Origin: Boesenbergia rotunda
Taxonomy: Eukaryota; Streptophyta; Magnoliopsida; Zingiberales; Zingiberaceae
Direction: 5' to 3'
Assembly (NCBI GenBank): GCA_024364735.1
Contig: JAGFNQ010009503.1
Span: 37,452 to 101,451, forward strand
Length of the DNA stretch: 64,000 nt
Shown: positions 55,201 through 64,000 of the stretch, piece by piece
Layout: each line of letters starts with the position of its first letter
Position numbering within the stretch: the stretch's first letter is position 1
Program-made: the position numbers and the translations under genes
The notes under the pieces: model-generated
Told to the model about the DNA's origin: nothing
What the model saw: the letters and a program-made list of their open reading frames with translations, nothing else
The model's database searches: none

Positions 55201-56145
55201 TTGAATATGAAGACGGAACATCATTACTCTGAACGATGTTATGATGACATATGTCAACTTATGTCAGAGTTGCTTCCAACAGATAATTGCATGACTGATA
55301 GTTTCTATAACACTAAAAAACTAATTAGAGACTTAGGTTTGCCAGTTGAGAAGATATATTATTGTGTCAATAATTGCATGATCTATTGGAACAAAGATAG
55401 TGAGTTGATGGAATGCAAAATGTGTAATCATCCTCGTTACAAGCATAGTACTCGCATGGTAAATCAGAAGATGAAGAAAAATATTCCCTACAAAGTCATG
55501 TATTACTTTCCTTTGACTGCTAGACTCCAACGTTTATATGCATTAGCAGCAACAACAAGTCATATGATCTGGCATCAGAACCATGGACATGATGGAGACA
55601 TTATGTGTTATCCTTGTGATTCCCCTGTATAGAAACATTTAGATTCAACATTTTCTTCCTTTGCTATGGAACCACGTAATGTAAGACTTGGACTTTCTGC
55701 AGATGGATTTCAGCCATTTGGAAGTTATGGACAACAATATTCATCATGGTCAGTTATCTTAACACCATACAACTTACTACCATGGATGTGCATGAATGAT
55801 AAATTCATGTTTCTTACCGTGCTAATTCCAGGTCCTCATAATCCAAAAGGGCAAATAGATGTATTTTTGCAACCTTTGATAGTTGAGCTGAATCATTTAT
55901 GGAATATAGGTTCGGAGACGTATGACATCGCAAGTAAATCAAATTTTATAATGCATGCAACATTGTTATGGACTATTAGTGATTTTCCTGCGTACTCAAT
56001 GTTATCAGGATGGAGCACGACTGGAAAGTTAGCATGTCCACATTGTATGAGTCAGTCAGATGCATTTTCTTTGCCTTGCAGTAGAAAGATTTCTTGGTTT
56101 GATAATCATCGAAAATTTTTACCTCTTGATTACATATTAATCTAA
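55201..56145 (+). pseudogene. CACTA transposase TNP2, N-terminal half
   Basis: Two frames in the same phase separated by TAG 55630-55632. Motifs are those of the EnSpm TNP2 transposase (Transposase_21 type): LLPTDNCMTDSFYNTKKLIRDLGL, KIYYCVNNCMIYWN, LMECKMCNHPRY, YFPLTARLQRLYA, MIWHQNHGHDGDIM, LGLSADGFQPFGSYG and TPYNLLPWMCM. Later segments are LIPGPHNPKGQIDVFLQPLI and CPHCMSQSDAF with CSRKISWFDNHRKFLPLD. TNP2 binds transposon ends and cuts DNA in the nucleus. The frame stops at 56145 and the middle of the usual C-terminal half (DUF4218 region) is missing. Confidence 0.88.
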
Positions 56146-56189
56146 TTTGATCAACGACCACTATTATAGGTGAATGATGATAGAATTTC

Positions 56190-56437
56190 AAATGTAGAAG
56201 ACAAAAGAATTAAAAAATCTCGCATTTGGACCTCTGCGTACTGTGACCGTCTTCTTGGGTTATTATGTGAATGAATATAGATTTCATGTGGGCCAACGTG
56301 ATTCAGGAATGCTAACGTATAATTCTGGTGTTTGTGTCAAAGGATCAACAAACAACAATGATACTCAATTTGACTATTATGGCAAGCTAGAGGAAATTAT
56401 CGAGGTTGAATAACCAGCGTTACCTTTCAAAAGATGT
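56190..56437 (+). pseudogene. TNP2 C-terminal fragment
   Basis: After an internal deletion the transposase resumes with AFGPLRTVTVFLGYYVNEYRF-like sequence, NSGVCVKG and FDYYGKLEEIIEVE. A TAC-to-TAA type stop follows near 56411, then PALPFKR. The frame is split by a solo LTR at 56438. Confidence 0.75.
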
Positions 56438-57762
56438 TGTTGGTGCAGGAAGCACCATATCGAACCTTGTTTTGATATTGGCAAAGGGTTCAAAGTTAAG
56501 TACTATTTGTGATCTAATAAAGTTACTCAAGTGTGCAGGAAAGCCCTAGGTAATCTAGGCAATAAGTCCTGGCCGTGGGCTGGGCAACTAAGTCCTGACA
56601 TAAGGTTGGGCAATAAGTCCTGGTCGTGGACTGGGCACTAAGACCTGGCCGAGGGCTGGGCACCGAAGACCTGCTCGGAAGGTGGGCACTAAGACCTGGT
56701 CGCGGATTGGGCACGAAGACCTGGTGAGTAAAGCTTGGCAAAAGTCCAACAGGAGGAGCCGGTTAGCAAAACGTAAATTCTCCTGAGAGGAGTAGGTGAT
56801 GACGCGTTCCCCATCGAGGGAACATAGGCATCGGTTCGACCTAGGGTTCCATTTGGGAGACCCAAAGTCAGAACCAAGACAGCTACAACCGTAAAAACTA
56901 ACTAACATTCTTACCATGTTTGTTGTGGAACTAACCTTGGATGCAGGGACCAAAGGAATATGTTTCTGCAGCTCAGAACGCCTTAAAGGAGAGGGGCAGT
57001 AGCTGGGCTAGGCGCCCGGGAGGTCCCGGGCGCCCAAGGTCAAAGCCAAACGAGCAGTTAAGCATGAATCGCTTCGGAAGCTTACTGGGCCAGGCGCCCT
57101 CAAGGTCCCGGGCGCCCTGAAGGTCCCGGGCGCCCTGGATGTCTCGGGCGCCCCGGGTCCAAGCCAAATTATGATCGAAGCAAACTTAGCCACGAAGCCA
57201 GTAGACCAATTCAACCGGGGCGTCCCCGTCAGCTCCGAGGCCGATTCTGGAGGGATAAGCACTGATCGAGCTGCGGATGAGGTTTCTAGGATCCGAAGGC
57301 ACGTGTCAGGCGCCCCCAGCGTCCAGGGCGCCCCCAGGAGCAGTATAAAAGGGGCTCGACCCCTAAGGCTTCAATATCACTTTTTCCAACTCCTCTACTC
57401 TCTTCGTTCAAGCGCTCTGCTCCGGCAAACTCCGTGCTTGACATTCTAGCACTGACGACGACCCTCTGCTCCAAAGTACGATCCACATCGGGCGTCGGTA
57501 ACGAAGAGTATAATTGTTTATTTACTGCACTACTATTGTAACAATTTTTGTAAACATTTGCGCACATATATAATTGCCCGCAGTAAACCGTCAAGGACCG
57601 TGGGCCTTGGAGTAGGAGCCGACCGCGACTCCGAACCAAGTAAAAGTGCTTGTGTTCTTCTGATGTGTTTGTTTTTATTTCCGCTGCGTAATTTCTCTCA
57701 ATCTTATTCGAAAGAGTTTTCACGATATTCACCCCCCCTCTATCGTGTTTCTCGATCCAACA
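56438..57762 (+). mobile_element. Solo SIRE-like LTR in the CACTA transposase (1325 bp)
   Basis: Flanked by GATGT (56433-56437 and 57763-57767). Begins TGTTGGTGCAGGAAGCACC and ends GATCCAACA. Same subfamily as elements B to D: CCTGG-type hairpin array (56540-56740), GGGCGCCC words (57005-57335), TATAAAAG at 57344-57351 and the CACCCCCCCTCTATCG block. The transposase sequence on both sides joins in frame when it and one duplication are removed. Confidence 0.9.
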
Positions 57763-57767
57763 GATGT

Positions 57768-58220
57768 GTATTATTCAGGTGTTCTTGGTATGATCGAACT
57801 CCAAGGACGGACACCAGGAAACATCATTTATACAATTTAGTTAAGGTTAATTCAAACAAAAGATTCAACAAGTTCGAACCTTTCATCTTTGCGGTGCAAG
57901 CTGGTCAAGTATTTTATCTCGAGTACCCAACTAAGAGAAGACGACCAAGTGAATGACTTGTTGTTTGTCAAACAAAGCCTAGGTCAACCATTGAAATGCC
58001 AAATACGATAACTGTCCACAACTCTGATGCTTATCAAAATGAAGAAGTTATAATGAACTCTGTTGATTCAGAAATATAATCAGCATCACAATTACTTATA
58101 GATGATAATGTCTCTTACGAGGAAATTGATAATGGTGAAATATCTAGTAGTGAGGAGATCGATGTATCAACGGATTCAAGCTATGAAAACTTGCATGTTA
58201 ATATAGTTTCATCGGATTAA
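57768..58220 (+). pseudogene. TNP2 C-terminus, DUF4216-like
   Basis: Encodes VLFRCSWYDRTPRTDTRK, FEPFIFAVQAGQVFYLEYP and, after a stop near 57956, a continuing frame to an acidic tail (SYEEIDNGEISSSEEIDVS) ending with TAA at 58218-58220. This is the DUF4216-type end of plant CACTA transposases. A further TAA lies near 58077. Confidence 0.78.
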
Positions 58221-58450
58221 GATCAGTTCTTTGTATTGAAATGAACTCTGTTGTTTGTATTGAACACGAACTCTGTTGTTTGGTTATATTCTGTTATAAG
58301 CACTTAAAGAATTGCCTACTGTTATTTATTCAATCAGTCGTTATTTTTTCATCTTCTTCTCTACCAGTCATATTTTTTTTCAAATTTGCATGTATGAATC
58401 TACCTATTCTTCTTATCTGCCTAATATTATAAGTTTGGATTTTTATATTC

Positions 58451-59833
58451 ATGTCGTCTGGACAGAGACCCCGTGGTGATCATATTACTCTCAGAGTCGT
58501 CGGTGACTAGTAAGTACATATGTAATTCTTATATAATTGAGGTTAAATTTTGCTAATATATTTCATTTTTTGCTACAGTTTTGTACTAGATGGTCACCAG
58601 GTGTCCGCATATATTTCAAAAAAATTTAAAGAAAGATTGTCGACTTCTACCACGTGGGGTCATATAGAACATGAATAAAAACTTTTTGTTATGGTGAATT
58701 TTTGGTAAGTAGTTTAGATATATATTTAATTTGATGTTACAATTTTTTTGATAATAACCATATTTTTTTTACAGAAACGGTATACTTGGGAGGAGGGTGC
58801 AGAGGAGGAATTCAAAAGAACATGGAATGCCTACTGCTCCAAATTGTATAGAGACGTGGTCTACAAGTGGAGAAAGAAGGCAAATAGGCCTTCAGAGGTC
58901 CCTGAGACTTTTTGGGCAGCATAGCGAGTTGTCTGGGATGCCCAGCACTGGAAAGATAATGCTGCGATTGCTCGAGCCAATCGCAACTGCAAGCTTCCTG
59001 GCCCCAGTACAGGATACACGAAGCACACGGCTGAATCCCATTCCATTGTTCAGCATGCCACTAATTTGGTAAGTTTTTATTTAGGTTATTATAAACATTT
59101 AGTATGTTTTTTTGGATATGTTTAAACATTATTTATTTTGTGTATACAGACTGCTGAGTCACGAAGACCTCCCACTAGTTGGGAGGTATTCAGCAAGACC
59201 CACAAGAAAAAAGATGGGTCATTTGTCGATCGACGCTACTTAGCAATCAAAGTAAATATATTAATTATATTTTATTCATTTTGATATTTTATATAGACTA
59301 ATTTAATTATTATTTCACAGGAAGCAATGACCACTAGAGTTGCAGAGGCAGAGGTGTCTCAGCCTGCTACAGAGGGGGAGGATTCACAGCCTCTTTCCAC
59401 CGACGAGGTGAATCAGATTTATTATGATGTTGTTGGTGGAAGGAAGAAGACCGCCCTATACGGCCCGGGCTCTAAGGCAAAGATCATATATGATCAGATG
59501 AGAGTTCCAGGGGTTAGGGGACGTCCAGGATCCTCCTCCTCTTCCTCTAGTGAGGTTCGTCAATTGCGGGAGGAAAATGATGCCCTGCGGACTCGACTCA
59601 CGTCGATGGAGACGACGTGGGTCGAGAGGGACGCAGAGTGGACTGAGAGGGGCGCAGCGAGGGATGCTGAGTTGAGAGATTTGCGGGCCCGTCAGGCATA
59701 CACTGAGGAGTTAGTGCGTCACATGCAAGCTTTTGCAGCGACCCTATCGCCCATGACACATATGCCCGCCCCTCCCGCCCCTCATTTTGAGTCTCAGGAG
59801 ACACAGAATCCTGAGGATACCCTAGAGAAGTAG
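58451..59833 (+). pseudogene. TNPA-like CACTA gene (Transposase_24 type), five exons
   Basis: Exons by GT-AG reading: 58451-about 58500 (MSSGQRPRGDHITLRVVGD), about 58580-58675, 58775-59068, 59150-59251 and 59321-59833. Exon 3 has YTWEEGAEEEFKRTWNAYCS, ANRNCKLPGPSTGYTKHTAE and SHSIVQHATN. Exon 4 has PTSWEVFSKTHKKKDGSFVD. The last exon has EVNQIYYDVVGG and a coiled coil (REENDALRTRLTSMETTW, then RDAELRDLRARQ). The pattern is that of the plant Transposase_24 family, which binds the subterminal repeats of CACTA elements. An in-frame TAG in exon 3 (near 58922) breaks it. It is last before the right end, as expected. Confidence 0.8.
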
Positions 59834-60580
59834 AGATATTTTAGTGGTATGTTATATTTTTTCTCTATATTTTTTCAGTAATTATCTAGTTTGTTATTAT
59901 ATTCATCAGTAATTGTTTCTTATTAGTTCAATTTCGTTTACAGATTGTACATTATTAGAGTTGAATTCAGATATTGACTCGCTTGAAAGGTATGCATATT
60001 GGATATTGTTTCTTAATTGTTTCTTGTTTGTTTATTTTTATTTACAGATTTAACATTATTAGTGTTATATTTAGATATTGACTCTATTTAACTTTTATTT
60101 ATCTTCTATTGTGTAGGAATATTTTTCCTGTTGATCTAGTATTCACTCTGATATTTATGTATGTATTGTTTCTCTACTAAACTCTGATATTCATGTATTT
60201 ACTCTGACTTTTGATGTATTCAGTTCTTGTTTGAATATTAGTAATGTATGTTTGGATATTAGTAATGAATGTCTTAATATATTCAGTTCTTGTTTGGATA
60301 TTCATGTATCTTCTATTGTGCAGGATTTGGATTTGGTATGAATGTATATATGAATGTTTGGATTGGATATTTGATATGAATGTTTGTTTGGATGTTTGGA
60401 TTTGGATTTGGATTGGTTATTTGATATGAATGTTTGGATTTGGAAATGTTTGGTATGTGTGTTGGATCTGGAAATGAATGTATATATCTGTTGTGTTTGT
60501 TTTGTTTGGATATTTGTAATGTATTGAATGTATATATGGGAAGGAAAAAAAGCAATAAGCAGTTGGTGAAAATTTTCCAG
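59834..60580. repeat. Low-complexity DNA downstream of the TNPA-like gene
   Basis: AT-rich, with repeated words TTTGGATATT and GAATGTTTGGATT (60235-60530). Short ORFs here are by-products of the repeat. Confidence 0.6.
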
Positions 60581-61007
60581 AATTTGCGACGGATTTTTTT
60601 AAATCCATCGCAAATTGCAACGGAATATTAACTATTCCGTCGCTATTAGCGACGAATATTTAGCATATCCGTCGCTAATAGAGACGGATAGTTAATTATC
60701 CGTCGCTAATTACGATAGAATAGCGACGGAATATTGACTAATCCGTCGCTAATAGCGACGGATATTTGATTGGCCGTCGCTAAATTTTCCCCCGGACAAG
60801 TCACCCCCTTTGGCTGGTGTTGCGACGGGCTTATGTGTCCGGCGCTATTAGCGATGGAAATAATCCGTCGCTAAATAGCGACGGGTTTGTTGTTTTCGTG
60901 GCTACCTTAGCTCTGCGACGGGTTTTCGCCCGACGTCGCTCCTTCAGTCGCTATACGCTAATAGCGACGGAATACGTCCGTCGCTAATTGATGTTTATTT
61001 TGTAGTG
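60581..61007 (+). mobile_element. Right end of a CACTA/EnSpm transposon
   Basis: Multiple subterminal palindromic units of the type GCGACGGATATT..ATCCGTCGCTAATA (60585-60985), ending TTATTTTGTAGTG at 61007, the inverse of CACTACAAAATAA. These repeats differ from those at the left end (49890-50105), so the two ends probably belong to different elements. Confidence 0.82.
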
Positions 61008-61320
61008 TGACGCCCCAGTAATCTACGGCTAAGTCTTTCTCCTTCTCGGTGGAGAACAATTTCTCTTCCTCCTTACAAGATGAATCTAGAGTTTGAGGAG
61101 GAAGATGAACACAAAGAGAAGATCTTACAATAAAGAGCTAATCTTCTCTTAGCTTTAAGCTACTGCTTAAATAGTGGAGAGAGTTGTTTAAACAAACAAC
61201 CCAGCTCGCCTACCCAAACAGCTTGCCAACGGTTACCCTAATGGCTAGTTTTTTAAACTGATCAGTCGACTGGTCCAAGACCAGTCGACTGATCTTTCTA
61301 TGAGGTTTGGCAGTCGATTG
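61008..61320 (-). repeat. SIRE-like LTR fragment, minus strand
   Basis: Very similar to about 47183-47545 of the LTR at 46968-47940 (ACGCCCC(A/G)G.AATCT, the TTCTCGGTGGAGAACAA phrase, two CAGTCGACTG palindromes). It is bounded by the CACTA end on the left and a plus-strand LTR on the right. Confidence 0.8.
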
Positions 61321-62068
61321 TGTTGGGGCAATCGACCCTAAGATGATTTGGAGGATCATGGGGTTTTGATGTGTGTTGGTCAATATGGTTAAGTTAGGGT
61401 TTGTTATTGGACTAATACGTATACATGAGTGTGCAGGTATACAGGTACACATGGACTTGGTTGATGTCTTCAGGTGAAGGATGGCATGGAGGCAAGCTGG
61501 AGGCTTGCGATCGCATCCGAGGGACCGTAGATAGCAGGGACGATGAGCCGAGGGATGCGGACTTCGAGGCGTACGTGAAAGATGACATGGAGGCAAGCTG
61601 GAGGCTTGCGTTCGTATCCGAGGGACGAGGGCCGAAGATGAAGAGGGCGTGAAAGCAACAGTCGAGGCTGCTGGTGAAGAGTCGACCAGGTTGTGAGGGT
61701 CCTAGTGTGAGTCGTTGTACTTGGGAATTAGGCCGGGAGAATTCGAGTGCGGAGTGAAATGTACACGGGGAGTGTAGCCCTAGGCTTAGTTTCGGACCAG
61801 TCGACTGCTCTGGGAGCAGTCGACTGGTGTCGACTGGAACAATTATCAAATTCGAACGTTGTACGGAAACGGTCGAATCTGAGTGGGACCAGTCGACTGC
61901 CCCTGGGGCAGTCGACTGGTAGCGGTTGTTTCAGATTCGAGCCCTATTTAAAGGGGCTCGTTTCATGCTTTCTTTTCTTGGCGAAACTTGCTTGGTCAAA
62001 GCTTGTTAGTAGCCTGTTATGGTCGGATATTGTCGAAGTGATTGTGGCGAGGTTTCTCCACCCACAAG
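61321..62068 (+). repeat. SIRE-like LTR of the CAGTCGACTG subfamily, truncated
   Basis: Begins TGTTGGGGCAATCGACCC. It has GCATCCGAGGGACGA phrases as in 41728-42648, CAGTCGACTG palindromes (61798-61922) and a TATA-like CTATTTAAAGG near 61944. It ends within the TTTCTCCACCCACAAG phrase, where another LTR starts. Confidence 0.78.
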
Positions 62069-64000
62069 TGTTGGGACCGGGTGCATGTCGACAGGGATAC
62101 GAGTTCGTAAAATTTAAAATTTTTACGTGCAGCGGAAGAGTTTGCATAAAATAATTTTCTAAATTATTTTAACTTCGTATCTAGCATGCAATCTTATGGT
62201 GTGTTGACATAATCATAAAATAAACTTTGCGGAAAAGTAAACTAATTTACTAAGTACCTCTCGTAACTCGAAGTAAGGGACGAGATCCAACCGTAGCGTC
62301 CCTTGGAAGCTCCGCCTCTATTCACGTCCACGCCGAGTTCTCTTCGGGATGACTTCACAAAGTCACGAGTTTTGTGCCGACGAGAACTACTAGATTCTCG
62401 GAAGGCACAACTAGAAGAATAAGAGAAATAATGGAAAAACTAACCAACGAAGTAACGGAATCAAATTCCGAGAAGAGAGGAGTCGCTATCCGCTTCTTCT
62501 TCTTCGTCTTCGAGTTCTCCTCCTTCTTCAAAGCTCACGGCAAACACCCTTGTTGGTGTTGTGGTTTGGGCGCCGGCCCTAGAGAGGCTAGGGTGCGCCG
62601 GCCCTAAGGGAGGAAGAAGAGGAGGAGGAGAGGAGATTAAGAGAAAGAGAGAGGGAGTAATTAATCTCTTAATTAGTTAGGAATAAGGGCTAGCCTTTGG
62701 TTCCTTTATATAGTAGCAACTCCTTTGCTAAGTCTCCCTCTAAATCGAATTAACGGAATTAGTTATAAGAAATTTATCTTATAAATTTCTTATTAATTAT
62801 TCCGTTTAAACCGAGTCTTTATTATAAACCATTTATAATAAAACTAATTCTTTTTCTCTTTAAACTATGGAATAAATTTTTATAAGAAATTTATAAACTT
62901 TCTTATTATGGAAAAAATCAATTCATAATTGATTTTATAAAATTAAAATAAACCAATTCATGGATTATTTTAATCTTCCATAAAAGAATAAATTTCTACA
63001 AATTTATTTATATAAATTTCTCTATACAAATTTATTTATCCATAATTTATAAAATAAATCACACTAGATTTATTTTATTAATTAAACCAATTAAATTGGT
63101 TTTTCTCCTCTTATTTGGCCGACCACCAAAGAGGGTTTAACACCCTCTTTGGCCGGCCAAAACCAACCCATTAAACCGCGAATTAAACTCATTTAATTCG
63201 CACCAAAAAGCCTTCAAAGACTTAGCCATTTTTGGCTTCCATTGCGCCTCTGACTAACTCAGATTCGACTCGTTTCTCTTGATCGGAAAATCCAATTTTC
63301 AACTCGTTTTAAATCCCTCGGATTACTCGTATTGCGTGTGACTAAATAGGCTTTCGATTTATGTTGGCCGTCTATAATTAACCCATTAATTATAGAACGA
63401 TCATGAGTGACACCTAGTAGTACATCATGATCCCCAATTAATCGAAAGATCAACGGTTTGACCTCAGAAGAAATTATTCTAAAACCCTTCAGCAGCTCTA
63501 ATGAATCGTGCCTCATTCCCTTCACCACCTTATACCCACTTGGTTCAGGACACGGTCTATGGTGTCAGTCCCCACTAGGCTGACTACGTCACACCTAGCC
63601 CAAGTAGTGTCTTTCTCGTCCTTTGGATTTCTAATTACTCTCATGTATTTAAGAGACTCACACTCTTATCATGATATGCTCTGGCCAGAGGCTTTGAGTA
63701 ACAATCCGACGATAGGCCTGGGTATACATCTCCTCGCAAGGAGTGGTGAATCCTTTGTAGGATGTTCAAACATCTTCGGGCACTTCGGCTTATACCCGAT
63801 CATCCTGGGTCCACACCTCCTTAGAGATGCTTGCTTAAGATGTCAAAGTATAAGTCTCCATGACCAAGATGACTTGAACACCGCAAGTCAAAGGAACATC
63901 GCACTTAAGCCGCAGTAAGATCTTCATTGACATATCTACATGTAGATTCCCATATGAAGTCTTACAGCTAGTCACTCCACAATAACTAGTTCCCTTAACT
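62069..64000 (-). repeat. Partial copia-type LTR at the right edge
   Basis: Begins TGTTGGGACCGGGTGCATG at 62069 and runs past the window end. The text (GTGCAGCGGAAGAG, CTTCGGGATGACTTCAC, long AT-rich middle, AAGACTC-type right part) is noncoding and resembles the minus-strand copia LTR at 17012-18846 in style, so minus orientation is likely. No PPT or PBS is in view. Confidence 0.5.

Noticed and set aside
60235..60630. ORFs in TTTGGATATT-rich DNA
   Set aside because: Low-complexity translation (Met, Asn, Trp, Ile runs), no domain.
1..64000. Endogenous pararetrovirus, rRNA or organelle DNA
   Set aside because: I looked for movement-protein or coat motifs, rRNA and plastid gene sequences and saw none; all reverse transcriptases here are of copia or gypsy type with LTRs.

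Overview
The window looks like nuclear DNA of a flowering plant, in a gene-poor block of transposons inserted into one another. I see no complete host protein gene. The evidence is plant-type Ty1/copia and Ty3/gypsy LTR retrotransposons with an initiator-tRNA-Met primer site (TGGTATCAGAGC), CACTA/EnSpm transposase genes with GT-AG introns, a PIF/Harbinger-type MITE, a tRNA-derived SINE and one pol III tRNA gene. The species cannot be fixed from the sequence alone; the very long SIRE-like LTR families suggest a large, repeat-rich genome.

Layout. 1-1837: minus-strand copia pol and 3' LTR, ending at a 39-base gap. 1877-4346: degenerate tandem repeat, then a minus-strand SIRE-like LTR. 4347-16291: the 3' part of a pol-bearing SIRE-like copia (element A), whose LTR is split by a complete 8.55 kb element (B, 7122-15676, target duplication CATAC). 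16292-19575: copia remnants. 19576-29950: element C, a second copy of the B type, with a MITE in gag and a gypsy LTR (duplication ATCAC) in ORF2. 29951-31792: element D (5' LTR and start of gag), cut by a chromovirus-like gypsy element (31793-36937). 36939-40019: minus-strand Tat-like gypsy gag and protease with its 5' LTR. 40020-45119: foldback-type repeats holding a solo LTR (duplication CAAAC) that itself contains two more solo LTRs (CTAGG, GCGGG). 45120-45193: tRNA gene. 45970-46178: SINE with a 15-bp duplication. 46968-49868: minus-strand gag-only copia element. 49869-61007: CACTA material with captured host exons resembling HEAT INTOLERANT 4, a decayed TNP2 transposase, a TNPA-like gene and two LTR insertions. 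61008-64000: three partial LTRs.

The most interesting system is the B/C family. These SIRE-like elements have LTRs, PBS, gag, PPT and a long 3' noncoding region but no protease, integrase, RT or RNase H. In place of pol they carry a second ORF. Its first 11 coding bases (MPPR) are separated from the rest by a short intron at the same place in both copies, giving an MPPRKRR start. Upstream of this ORF both copies have a promoter-like module (GGGCGCCC-type palindromes, then a TATA box) that resembles the LTR promoter of the same element. Element A, which keeps RNase H, shares the 3' noncoding block and PPT with B and C and is a plausible relative of the helper that moved them.

All retrotransposon protein genes carry stops or frameshifts except ORF2 of B, which is open for 373 codons. 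Coordinates of LTR ends rest on TG/CA ends, PBS, PPT and target duplications seen directly; family names rest on motif recognition without database search.
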